DNA of 64,000 bases from SIG440 sp045631525. GTDB lineage: Bacteria > Bacillota > Clostridia > Monoglobales > Monoglobaceae. The notes beneath the pieces are model-generated. The model saw nothing but the letters and a program-made list of their open reading frames with translations. It was not told where the DNA came from and did not search any database. The position numbers and the translations under genes are program-made. Location: the NCBI GenBank assembly GCA_045631525.1, contig JAZQUY010000021.1, forward strand, positions 1-64,000, in the 5' to 3' direction. How positions within the stretch are numbered: position 1 is the first letter of the stretch; each line of letters opens with the position of its first letter. Of the stretch, positions 50,376-58,542 are shown piece after piece.

Positions 50376-51725
50376 ATGACAAAATTTGACGGACTGAAAT
50401 TTTATAAAAACTTTTTTTTGCTGATGCTTCCTATGGCACTTAAAGAACTGGTGGCGGCATTGGTAAATCTTCTGGACACGGTAATGCTTGGCGAGCTTGG
50501 AACAGATGTTATTGCGGCGGCGGGAATTGCGAATCAATGGTTTTTTCTGTTTGCAGTTCTTGTGTTTGGGACTTGCGGTGGTGCCGGAGTTTTTGCTGCA
50601 CAGTATTGGGGCGCGGGGAATCTTCCAAAGGTAAGGAAAGTTCTTGGCATAAACCTTATACTTGTAACGATGCTGTCTTTAGCATTTATTCTTGTTTCCA
50701 GCCTTGCGCCCGAAACCATAATAAGAGTTTTCAGGAAAGATACTGCGGTGGTGGAGTTTGGCTCAAAGTATCTGCGAATTGTATGTATTTCGTATTTGTT
50801 TTCAGGGTTAACTTCTGCTTATGACATAAGTCTTTGCTGCAGCGAAAACGTGAATATTCCTTTTGTTTCCCGATTTGCGGGGCTTTTTGTCAATGCGTTT
50901 TTCAACTGGGTGTTGATTTATGGAAAGCTGGGGGCTCCTGCTCTTGGGATTGAGGGGGCGGCCATCGCAACCATTATTGCAAGGGGCACAGAACTTGCAA
51001 TTATCCTTGTGACAGTTTATGGCAAAAAACTTGTTCAGGCGGCAAAAATATCTGAACTTTTGGCAATTCCAAAGGATATGATTGGCGGTTATCTCAAAGC
51101 GTCAATACCGGTGGCTCTGAATGAGGGAGCGTGGGCGCTTGGAACGGTAAGCTATTCATGGGTTTTTTCCCAAATTAGCACCGAGGCAATGGTGGTCATC
51201 ACCATTGTGCAAAATATTGAAAGGCTTCTTCTGGTGTTTTTCCACGGCGGTGGAAATGCTGCGGGCATAATGATTGGAAAGCTTGTGGGGGCAGACGAGA
51301 CGGATAAGGCGTATGAGGCTTCAAAAAAGCTGTGTGTTATGAACACGCTATTTGCTCTTTGTATCTCAGTTGCATTTGTCTTTTTAAGACCCCTTGCTCT
51401 TATGCCCTATAATGTAGAGCCAGAGGTGCATCAATCGGCGCTTAATATTCTCTTTATGATGGCAATTATTATGAATGTAAAGGCGCTTACTTTTTTCTTT
51501 ATTGTGGGTGTCTTCAGAAACGGCGGCGACCCCAAACATGCGGCAATGATAGATATTTCGTCTATGTGGCTTGTGGGTGTGCCTCTTGCTGTGATTGCAG
51601 GAATCGTTTTGAAACTGCCACTTGAAATCATTTATCTTGCCACCATGGGCGAGGAGGTTATAAAGCTGGCGCTTTCTCTATATTGGTTTGTCAGCAAAAA
51701 GTGGATAAGAAATCTTGTGAAATAA
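50376..51725 (+). CDS. MATE-family efflux transporter
   Basis: A 449-aa protein with twelve predicted membrane segments, the normal size of a Na+- or H+-driven multidrug and toxin extrusion pump. The paired N- and C-halves each begin with MxxPMALKELVAALVNLLDTVMLGELG-like segments, and GVFAAQYWGAGN occurs near 69-80. It lies 4 bp after tex. Substrate unknown; multidrug resistance should not be assumed. Confidence 0.88.
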   Translation: MTKFDGLKFYKNFFLLMLPMALKELVAALVNLLDTVMLGELGTDVIAAAGIANQWFFLFAVLVFGTCGGAGVFAAQYWGAGNLPKVRKVLGINLILVTMLSLAFILVSSLAPETIIRVFRKDTAVVEFGSKYLRIVCISYLFSGLTSAYDISLCCSENVNIPFVSRFAGLFVNAFFNWVLIYGKLGAPALGIEGAAIATIIARGTELAIILVTVYGKKLVQAAKISELLAIPKDMIGGYLKASIPVALNEGAWALGTVSYSWVFSQISTEAMVVITIVQNIERLLLVFFHGGGNAAGIMIGKLVGADETDKAYEASKKLCVMNTLFALCISVAFVFLRPLALMPYNVEPEVHQSALNILFMMAIIMNVKALTFFFIVGVFRNGGDPKHAAMIDISSMWLVGVPLAVIAGIVLKLPLEIIYLATMGEEVIKLALSLYWFVSKKWIRNLVK

Positions 51726-51736
51726 GCATTATTGAA

Positions 51737-51766
51737 GGAAAGGGAAGCATCCTTTCCTTTTTTTGT
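51737..51766 (+). terminator. Terminator of the polC-tex-MATE run
   Basis: A stem AGGAAAGG/CCTTTCCT with a 7-nt loop followed by seven T. The first parS begins within the T-run. Confidence 0.85.
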
Positions 51767-51779
51767 TTCACGTGAAACA
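51764..51779. promoter_or_regulatory. parS: parS site 1
   Basis: A perfect 16-bp palindrome TGTTTCACGTGAAACA, identical to the Bacillus parS consensus to which Spo0J/ParB binds. It extends symmetrically by one base on each side. Confidence 0.97.
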
Positions 51780-51801
51780 ATTCCCCCTGGGGTTTTGCAA
51801 A

Positions 51802-51817
51802 TGTTTCACGTGAAACA
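51802..51817. promoter_or_regulatory. parS: parS site 2
   Basis: A second perfect TGTTTCACGTGAAACA, 38 bp from the first, 106 bp upstream of parA. The pair should nucleate ParB spreading and also place parA under local ParB influence. Confidence 0.97.
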
Positions 51818-51853
51818 TTTCGCTTTTTTGTGCAATGTTTTTCTGAAATACTA

Positions 51854-51882
51854 TTGTATTTTTGAGAGAAAAGTGGTAAAAT
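51854..51882 (+). promoter_or_regulatory. parA promoter
   Basis: TTGTAT (51854-51859) and TAAAAT (51877-51882) are separated by 17 bp. Confidence 0.65.
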
Positions 51883-51923
51883 GAAGACCAAGGAAACAAA
51901 ATACAAGCTTATGGAGGCTTGAA

Positions 51924-52688
51924 ATGGGAAAAGTAATTGCCATTGCAAATCAAAAGGGCGGTGTGGGAAAGACCACAACTGCTGTGAACTTGAGTGCTTG
52001 CCTCGGTCAAAAGGGAAAGAAAACGCTCCTTATAGACATTGACCCCCAGGGCAACAGCACAAGCGGTCTTGGGGTGGACCCAAGAAAAATTGAAAAGTCG
52101 ATTTATGATTGTCTGATAAATGATGTCCCCATGCGCGAGGTCTTGGTGGATACCGGTTTTGACGGGCTTTGGGTTTGTCCGTCCAATATCGACCTTGCCG
52201 GTGCGGAGCTTGAGCTTGTGGCAAAGGAAAACAGAGAATATGTTCTTAAAAATGCCATAAATGAAATAAAAGATGATTTTGATTTTATTTTCATTGATTG
52301 CCCGCCGTCACTGGGGCTTATAACCCTTAATTCTTTTACGGCGGCTGATTCTGTTTTGGTGCCTATTCAGTGCGAGTATTATGCCCTTGAGGGACTTGGA
52401 CAGCTCACAAATACCATAAAAATGATAAAAAAGAAGCTTAACCCCGAACTTTCACTGGAGGGGGTTTTGCTCACGATGTTTGATGCAAGAACCAATCTTT
52501 CAATTCAGGTGGTTGACGAGGTTAAAAAGTTTTTCAAGGGAAAGGTTTATGCCAGCATAATCCCGCGAAATGTAAGACTTTCGGAAGCCCCCAGTTTTGG
52601 ACAGCCGATTATTCAGTATGACAAGCATTCAAAAGGTGCGGCGTGTTATATGGATTTGGCTGATGAGGTTATTGAAAATAACAGTTAG
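51924..52688 (+). CDS. parA: Chromosome partitioning ATPase ParA (Soj)
   Basis: A 254-aa deviant Walker ATPase. The P-loop is KGGVGKTT (11-18), Walker A' is LLIDIDPQGNSTSG, and Walker B is FIFIDCPPSLGLI. With ParB it segregates the origin region and, in Firmicutes, regulates DnaA. The start has a GGAGG ribosome binding site. The next gene is parB at 15 bp distance. The parS pair upstream ties it to the chromosome rather than a plasmid. Confidence 0.97.
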   Translation: MGKVIAIANQKGGVGKTTTAVNLSACLGQKGKKTLLIDIDPQGNSTSGLGVDPRKIEKSIYDCLINDVPMREVLVDTGFDGLWVCPSNIDLAGAELELVAKENREYVLKNAINEIKDDFDFIFIDCPPSLGLITLNSFTAADSVLVPIQCEYYALEGLGQLTNTIKMIKKKLNPELSLEGVLLTMFDARTNLSIQVVDEVKKFFKGKVYASIIPRNVRLSEAPSFGQPIIQYDKHSKGAACYMDLADEVIENNS

Positions 52689-52703
52689 AAAGGAAGTGCA
52701 GCT

Positions 52704-53594
52704 GTGGCAGAAAAAATGCCGAAAAAGGCGATGGGCAGAGGCTTGGGAGCTTTTTTTGATGATGTAACAGAGGATATTATTCCCGAAAAATCTCAAAAAG
52801 AAGAAAAATCCGGCGTAAAAATATTGAAGCTTCGGGACGTTGAACCAAACCCCGCGCAGCCTAGAAAGAATTTTGAAAAGGACAAGCTTGAGGCGCTGGC
52901 GTCGTCAATCCGTGAACACGGAATAATTCAACCCATAGTGGTAAAACCACAGAAAAACGGGATGCATCTGATTGTTGCGGGCGAAAGACGCTGGAGGGCA
53001 GCAAAGCTTGCGGGGCTCAGTGAGGTTCCGTGTGTTGAGGGCGACTATACTGAAAAACAGGTTATGGAACTGGCACTCATTGAAAACTTGCAGAGGGAAG
53101 ACCTGAACGCCATTGAAGAAGCTGAAGGGTATAAGAGGCTTATGGATGCTTTTGGGCTTACTCAGGAAGAGGTTGCAACTCGTGTGGGAAAGAGTCGCAG
53201 TGCTGTGGCAAACTCTCTTCGAATGAACGGCCTATCCGAAAAACTTAAAGCAATGGTTATCTCGGGCGAGCTTTCGGGTGGACATGCCAGAGCGCTTTTG
53301 GCTCTTGAAAAAGAATCACAAAGGCTTTTGGCGGCCGAAAAAATTGTCAAAGAGGCACTCAGCGTTCGTCAAACCGAAAAGCTTGTGGCGCTGCTTGGTC
53401 AAAAACAGAAAAAAACCGAGCCGACAAAGATAGACAAAAATGTTGAGAAATATTTCAAAGATTTGGCGAGAGAAATTTCTTCAAGACTTGGTGCAAAGGT
53501 CACTATAAAAAATGGTAAAAATAAAGGAAAAATAGAAATCGAATATGTTGGCAATGCAGAACTTGAAGGAATTTTGGAAAAAATAAAAAAATAG
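52704..53594 (+). CDS. parB: Chromosome partitioning protein ParB (Spo0J)
   Basis: A 296-aa CTP-dependent DNA clamp. The ParA-activating N-terminus (GRGLGAFF), the CTPase motifs (PRKNFEKDKLEALASSI, IVAGERRWRAAKLAGL), the ENLQREDLNAIEEAEGY segment, and the HTH that reads parS (TQEEVATRVGKSRSAVANSLRM) are in order. Translation probably begins at GTG 52704 after AAGGAAG; an ATG 15 bp later would drop five residues. Confidence 0.96.
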   Translation: MAEKMPKKAMGRGLGAFFDDVTEDIIPEKSQKEEKSGVKILKLRDVEPNPAQPRKNFEKDKLEALASSIREHGIIQPIVVKPQKNGMHLIVAGERRWRAAKLAGLSEVPCVEGDYTEKQVMELALIENLQREDLNAIEEAEGYKRLMDAFGLTQEEVATRVGKSRSAVANSLRMNGLSEKLKAMVISGELSGGHARALLALEKESQRLLAAEKIVKEALSVRQTEKLVALLGQKQKKTEPTKIDKNVEKYFKDLAREISSRLGAKVTIKNGKNKGKIEIEYVGNAELEGILEKIKK

Positions 53595-53740
53595 AAAATT
53601 TTGGAAAAAACGCCCAAAAACCGAGGTTTAAAAATGCCCCTAAAATGCAGAAAACGATTACTGCCAATGAAAGAATACTAAAAGAATGACGTGCGCCTTA
53701 AATGTGCAAAAATTTGCCTTATATGAGGAGGGGTGCTAAA

Positions 53741-54151
53741 ATGAAAAAGAACTATAAAAAAATTTACAGCTACGGAATTATATTTCTTGTTTGTGTGATT
53801 GTTATTGTTGCGGTGGGAGTTTTATCCCAGCACAATCCACAGGGCGAGAAAATCGATTATCAGAATCTTATAGAAGCGAATCAAAACAGCATAAGAATTC
53901 TTGAAGAAGAGAATGCTCAGCTCAAAAAGAAAATTTCCGAGCTTGAAAAAAAGCTTTCCGAACAAAAGCTTTTTGAGTCGGATATGACAACCGCCTCTCA
54001 GGCGATAAACGATATGAAAGAAATTTATGAAAAATTTAAAGAAGGCGAAGAAGTTAAAGCGAAAGCTGAGTTCAAAAAGATTGAGCCTATTGGATTTGAC
54101 GACAACGCACTTTTGTATTATGAAATTTTGAAAGACCTTTTGGAAAGATAA
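53741..54151 (+). CDS. Membrane-anchored coiled-coil protein
   Basis: A 136-aa protein with one N-terminal membrane anchor (about 11-29) followed by a coiled coil (about 45-75: IRILEEENAQLKKKISELEKKLSEQK) and a short C-terminal domain (EPIGFDDNALLYYEILKDLLER). I do not recognise a family. ATG 53741 follows GGAGGGG. It lies between parB and serS in the same direction. A role in cell division or envelope scaffolding is possible but has no direct support. Confidence 0.8.
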   Translation: MKKNYKKIYSYGIIFLVCVIVIVAVGVLSQHNPQGEKIDYQNLIEANQNSIRILEEENAQLKKKISELEKKLSEQKLFESDMTTASQAINDMKEIYEKFKEGEEVKAKAEFKKIEPIGFDDNALLYYEILKDLLER

Positions 54152-54210
54152 AGGTTAATAAGTAAAAATAAAAAATTTGCCGCAAATAAGCAGCTGAAGG
54201 AGAGAACAAA

Positions 54211-55494
54211 ATGATAGATATTAAAATTTTAAGAAACGAACCCGAAAAACTTATTGAAGCCCTCAAAAGAAGAAAGGAAGACCGCATAGACGTTGAGGGT
54301 CTTCTTGCTCTTGACAAGAACCGCCGTGAGGTGCTTTTCAATGTTGAACAGATGAAGAGCCGCCAGAACGAGGTTTCAAAAAAGATACCTGCAATGAAGA
54401 AAGCGGGTGAGGACACAACCGCTATTTTTGCCGAGATGAAAGAACTTTCAGATAGCATCAAAAAGCTTGACGAAGAAGTAAGGGCGATTGATGAAAGAAT
54501 TGAAAAAATTATGTACACAATCCCCAACATTGCAAATCCTACCGTTCCTGACGGTGATACAGATGAGGACAATGTGGAAGTTCGTCGCTTTATGGAGCCT
54601 ACAAGCTTTGATTTTGAGCCAAAGGCACACTGGGATTTGGGCGAAGATTTGGGCATTTTGGATGCGGCAACGGCTGCAAAGATAACAGGTACAAGATTTA
54701 CTGTTTATAAGGGCGTGGGTGCTCAGCTTGAAAGAGCTGTAATAAACTTCTATCTTGACACGCACACACAGCAAAACGGCTACAAGGAAATTTTCCCGCC
54801 CTTTATGGTACACAGAAACAGTATGGTGGGAACAGGTCAGCTTCCCAAGTTTGAGGAAGACGCCTTCAAAGTGGCAAACACAGACTATTTTATGGTTCCA
54901 ACAGCAGAGGTTCCTGTAACAAATATGCACCGTGATGAAATTCTTGACGGAAGCAAGCTTCCTATCAAGTATTGCGCATATACCGCTTGTTTCAGAGCCG
55001 AGGCAGGAAGCGCAGGCAGAGACACAAGAGGTCTTATCCGTCAGCATCAGTTCAACAAGGTTGAGCTTGTGAAATTTGCAAATCCGGAAAATTCTTATGA
55101 AGAGCTTGAAAGTCTTGTAAACGATGCAGAATCAGTGCTTAAGCTCCTGAAGCTTCCTTACAGAGTTGTTAAAATCTGTATTGGCGACCTTGGTTTTACG
55201 GCTGCAATGAAATATGATATTGAAGTTTGGATGCCAAGCTACAACAGATTTGTTGAGATTTCATCCTGCTCAAACTTTGAAGATTTCCAGGCAAGACGTG
55301 CAAACATCAAGTTCAAGAAATCGGTAAAGGACAAGGCTCAGCTTGTTCATACTCTCAACGGCTCAGGTGTTGCTATCGGCAGAACTGTTGCGGCAATTTT
55401 GGAAAACTATCAGAATGCTGACGGTTCGGTTACTGTTCCTGAGGTGCTCAGACCCTATATGGGCGGAAAAGAAGTAATTCTTCCTGAAGAATAA
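54211..55494 (+). CDS. serS: Seryl-tRNA synthetase
   Basis: A 427-aa class II synthetase with the N-terminal long helical arm that grips the variable arm of tRNA-Ser (about 30-105). Motif 2 is FRAEAGSAGRDTRGLIRQHQF (near 262) and motif 3 is GSGVAIGRTVAAILENYQ near the C-terminus. The length is standard. The 59-bp gap before the start is too short for a T-box leader. A strong terminator follows. Confidence 0.97.
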   Translation: MIDIKILRNEPEKLIEALKRRKEDRIDVEGLLALDKNRREVLFNVEQMKSRQNEVSKKIPAMKKAGEDTTAIFAEMKELSDSIKKLDEEVRAIDERIEKIMYTIPNIANPTVPDGDTDEDNVEVRRFMEPTSFDFEPKAHWDLGEDLGILDAATAAKITGTRFTVYKGVGAQLERAVINFYLDTHTQQNGYKEIFPPFMVHRNSMVGTGQLPKFEEDAFKVANTDYFMVPTAEVPVTNMHRDEILDGSKLPIKYCAYTACFRAEAGSAGRDTRGLIRQHQFNKVELVKFANPENSYEELESLVNDAESVLKLLKLPYRVVKICIGDLGFTAAMKYDIEVWMPSYNRFVEISSCSNFEDFQARRANIKFKKSVKDKAQLVHTLNGSGVAIGRTVAAILENYQNADGSVTVPEVLRPYMGGKEVILPEE

Positions 55495-55500
55495 TATAAT

Positions 55501-55531
55501 AAAAAGACCGTCGCTTTGCGATGGTCTTTTT
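55501..55531 (+). terminator. serS terminator
   Basis: The stem AAAAAGACC-g-TCGC/GCGA-t-GGTCTTTTT with a 3-nt loop. Confidence 0.9.
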
Positions 55532-55540
55532 CATACAACG

Positions 55541-55567
55541 AAACCCCAGCCTTGACGGCAGGGGTTT
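55541..55567 (-). terminator. Hairpin at the end of the epimerase pseudogene
   Basis: The stem AAACCCC-a-GCC/GGC-a-GGGGTTT lies 20 bp beyond the epimerase stop on the minus strand. Confidence 0.55.
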
Positions 55568-55586
55568 TTCGTTATTCGCGTATAAT

Positions 55587-56730
55587 TTATTTCCAGAAAT
55601 CGCAGATGTCTTTCTTTTCCTCAATCTGGTGAAGAATGATGAGCATTCTGGGAAGATGGAACGGACCTTTGAAGATATTACCCTTGAGATAGTTGGCAGG
55701 GGTATTGTCATAGTGGAGATATCCGTACCATTCGCCATATTCCTTGTCGGCAAAGTTGGTGAAAGCATAGTCAAGAAGCTGTTCATAGCTTTCGAGGTAT
55801 TTTTTGTCGCCAAAGACTTCGTATGCCATACGGTTTGCAATGATAGCTTCGTTCTGTGGCCACCAAAGCTTCATATCCCATTCAAGAGCCGTGGGTGGGT
55901 TGCCCAAAACATCTGTGAACGAAATAATGCCGCCGTGTTTTTTGTCGAGACCTAAAGGCATTGTCCAGTCAATAATTTTCTTTGCTGCATTGAGGGCCTC
56001 TTCGTTTTTGTCCATAAGACCTTCGCCAATCAAAAACCAGGCGGTTTCAAGACCATGCCCAGGATTCACAAGACGGCCAGTTGGTGTGTCCATAAACTTT
56101 CCGTCAGCAGAAACAGTTTCGAGAAGTGCGTGAACATCCTCACAGAGAAGACCGCAAGTAATAAGCGTGTTCACAAGTTCTTGTGCAATTTTTGAATACT
56201 TCTCACTGTTTTGTCCACAGCTTGCCATGGTTCTTGCCACAGACATCATAATCATTATGGGTGAATGTGAGATGCCTGAAGTGTAGAACTTGGGTGGGTT
56301 GAGTTCCGGATGGTTGTAGCATTTCCAGGCCATGTCAAAGTATTTTTCAGCGCTTGCCCAAACTTTCGGGTCGCGAGTTGCCTTGTAATATTCGGCGCAA
56401 CCGATACAAGCAAAGGTCTCACTGAAATAATAACGACGTTTCTGGATGGGATTTCCCTCGCGGGTAACGGTGAAAAACATTCTGCCGTCAGTGTCTTCAA
56501 CTTTGGGCAAGAAATTGTAAAGCTTTTCTGCAGCTTTTAAATATTCCTCACGTTTTTCAACGCAGTTGTAAGCCTTGGAAAATGTCCAAAGCGCGCGGCC
56601 CTGAATTTTCAGTACCATAAATCTTTCCTTCCCTGTCTATTTGCGTGAAAATTCCGCCAAATTCATCATCAAAGGCGTTTTTCAGCCAGAAGGCAAGGAC
56701 GTCATCAGTTAAGTAATTTTTAAAATTCAT
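55587..56730 (-). pseudogene. AGE-family epimerase/isomerase, frameshifted
   Basis: The family is the (alpha/alpha)6-barrel N-acylglucosamine 2-epimerase/cellobiose epimerase group. The N-terminal part (MNFKNYLTDDVLAFWLKNAF, FGGIFTQIDREGKIYGTE) is read in one frame from 56730, and the rest (QGRALWTFSKAYNCVE through NPGHGLETAWFLIGEG and WWPQNEAIIANRM to the end) in another. The frames meet near 56601-56616, where about 3-4 residues expected between GTE and QGR are also missing; a deletion of roughly 10-11 bp explains both. Ribosome binding site GGGGGT lies before 56730. It may be a real pseudogene, or an assembly error, since the rest looks intact. Confidence 0.82.
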
Positions 56731-56816
56731 TTTTATACCCCCAAAAATTAAAACTGTACGTAATGAGTATATCAAAGGCACCAAATTTTGTCAACAAATG
56801 TTGCACAAAAGGGAGA

Positions 56817-57236
56817 TTAAATAAGCTTTGAAAGCTCTTTTATACACTTTTTGCAAACAATTTTGTTTTCAAAGATAATAGTATCGTGGATTTCGCCGCA
56901 AAAGATGCAGGCACAGGAGGACTCGTATTTTCGAAGCATGATTTTTGTATCCTCCACAAAAATTTCAAGGGAATTTTTGGGTTCAATGCTAAGCTTTTTG
57001 CAGATTTCTTTGGGAAGAACCACTCTGCCCACGGGGTCAACCTTTCTAACGATTCCCAAATTTCCTTTTGCGGTTCGCACTGTGTTTTCAGGGTGTTTTT
57101 GAAGAACAATAAAGTCCCCGTCAACAAAAATTTCCAAAGCCTCTTTAGGCTCGATGCAGAGGGTGTTGCACAGCTCTTTGGGGATAACAATTCTGTCAAG
57201 GGCATCAACGGGTCTTACAATTCCGGTAGATTTCAT
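56817..57236 (-). CDS. Tandem AbrB-domain regulator with C-terminal zinc ribbon
   Basis: A 139-aa DNA-binding protein with two AbrB/SpoVT swapped-hairpin domains in one chain (STGIVRPVDALDRIVIPKEL..LEIFVDGDFIVLQK, 3-47; and LGIVRKVDPVGRVVLPKEI..LEIFVEDTKIMLRK, 60-103) and a zinc site (C110xxC113, C128xxC131). Clostridial AbrB proteins usually have one domain before such a ribbon, so an internal duplication is likely; both copies remain about 50% alike. Single-chain tandem domains may form a pseudo-tetramer. It is autoregulated by inference from an inverted repeat at the promoter. Confidence 0.88.
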   Translation of the reverse strand: MKSTGIVRPVDALDRIVIPKELCNTLCIEPKEALEIFVDGDFIVLQKHPENTVRTAKGNLGIVRKVDPVGRVVLPKEICKKLSIEPKNSLEIFVEDTKIMLRKYESSCACIFCGEIHDTIIFENKIVCKKCIKELSKLI

Positions 57237-57281
57237 TTTTAAACCTCTCCTTTAAATAAAATTTTCCAATTTTCAGCCGTG

Positions 57282-57342
57282 AAAAGTGGTCCGTTTTGTC
57301 CACTTTTTTATTTATATTACCATATTTGTAAAATAAAGTCAA
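57282..57342 (-). promoter_or_regulatory. Promoter and possible operator of the tandem AbrB gene
   Basis: On the minus strand TTGACT (57337-57342) and TAATAT (57314-57319) are separated by 17 bp. An inverted repeat AAAAGTGG-N10-CCACTTTT covers 57282-57307, just downstream of the -10, where a repressor could act. Confidence 0.65.
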
Positions 57343-57385
57343 TAGATTGTGCAAAAAAAGTTTTTTTGTTTTTAAAAATAAAAAA

Positions 57386-57420
57386 ACAACAAATGTGACC
57401 TTGCGGTCACACTTGCTGTT
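57386..57420 (-). terminator. Aldolase terminator
   Basis: The stem TGTGACC/GGTCACA with an extended AACA..TGTT base and a T-run on the minus strand. Confidence 0.85.
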
Positions 57421-57469
57421 CCCCTTTATGCAATTAGTACAAACTGGAATATCTGATTAAAAGCAAAAT

Positions 57470-58333
57470 TTATGCCTTGCCCACAGAACCGAAAAGTTCC
57501 ATTTTTTCTTTCACAGTTTCTTTGATTGCTTCAACGCCGGGAGCGAGGAGCTTTCTTGGGTCAAAGCCCTTTCCTTCAAGGTCTTTGCCATCCTCAACGT
57601 ATTTTCTGGTTGCAGCAGCAAAAGAGAGCTGACATTCGGTATTTACGTTTATTTTTGAAACGCCAAGAGAAATGGCACGCTTAATCATATCTTCAGGAAT
57701 TCCTGTGCCCCCGTGAAGAACAAGAGGCATTGGATGTGTAGCCTCACTTATTTTTTCAAGAGCTTCAAAGTTCAGTCCCTGCCAGTTTGCAGGATATTTG
57801 CCGTGAATATTTCCTATGCCGGCGGCAAGGATGTCAACACCAAGGTCAGCAATCAGCTTACATTCTGCCGGGTCAGCAACTTCGCCTGCACCAACAACGC
57901 CGTCTTCTTCTCCGCCGATTGAGCCAACTTCAGCTTCAACAGAGATGCCCTTTGAGTTTGCGAGGGCAACGAGCTCTTTTGTCTTTGCAATATTTTCTTC
58001 AATTGGATAGTGTGAGCCGTCAAACATTATTGATGAAAAACCTGCTTCAATGGCGCTGAGTGCACCCTCATAAGTGCCGTGGTCAAGATGAATAGCCACG
58101 GGAACGGTGATGTTTAATCCTTCAAGCATTCCTTTCACCATATTGACAACGGTTTTGAAACCGGTCATATATTTGCCCGCACCCTCAGACACACCGAGGA
58201 TAACAGGAGAATTGCATTCCTGTGCGGTCAAAAGTATAGCCTTTGTCCATTCAAGGTTGTTTATGTTGAACTGTCCAACAGCATATTTGCCTTCTTTTGC
58301 TTTTTTAAGCATTTCGGTAACTGATACCAACAT
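57470..58333 (-). CDS. fba: Class II fructose-bisphosphate aldolase
   Basis: A 287-aa zinc-dependent aldolase of glycolysis/gluconeogenesis. AIHLDHGTYEGAL (near 79-91) carries the catalytic Asp and a zinc histidine; VEAEVGSIGGEEDGV, GNIHGKYP and LVLHGGTGIP provide further zinc and phosphate ligands, and NVNTE the Schiff-type pocket of the family. A tagatose-bisphosphate aldolase role is possible by homology. The start at 58333 follows GGGGGA. Consensus promoter just upstream. Confidence 0.93.
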   Translation of the reverse strand: MLVSVTEMLKKAKEGKYAVGQFNINNLEWTKAILLTAQECNSPVILGVSEGAGKYMTGFKTVVNMVKGMLEGLNITVPVAIHLDHGTYEGALSAIEAGFSSIMFDGSHYPIEENIAKTKELVALANSKGISVEAEVGSIGGEEDGVVGAGEVADPAECKLIADLGVDILAAGIGNIHGKYPANWQGLNFEALEKISEATHPMPLVLHGGTGIPEDMIKRAISLGVSKINVNTECQLSFAAATRKYVEDGKDLEGKGFDPRKLLAPGVEAIKETVKEKMELFGSVGKA

Positions 58334-58365
58334 TTTGTTATTCCCCCTATCTTTAACTACTATAT

Positions 58366-58394
58366 ATAATACCATTCACCATGGGATATGTCAA
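58366..58394 (-). promoter_or_regulatory. Aldolase promoter
   Basis: On the minus strand TTGACA (58389-58394) and TATTAT (58366-58371) are separated by 17 bp. Confidence 0.8.
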
Positions 58395-58441
58395 TAAAAA
58401 ATTCAAAAATACAAGGGAAAATTTCCACTTTTTTAAAAAAG

Positions 58442-58470
58442 TTGAAAAATTTTTCTTTTTGTGATAAAAT
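58442..58470 (+). promoter_or_regulatory. Promoter of the LtaS-like gene
   Basis: TTGAAA (58442-58447) and TAAAAT (58465-58470) are separated by 17 bp. Confidence 0.65.
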
Positions 58471-58542
58471 ATCTCATAGAAGGTTGGTAAAATATATAAT
58501 TAGTATGTACTGTTTTTAGAATTTTATTTAGGTGTGGTATTG

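Noticed and set aside
54152..54210. T-box leader for serS
   Set aside because: The gap is only 59 bp and has no antiterminator or specifier stem.
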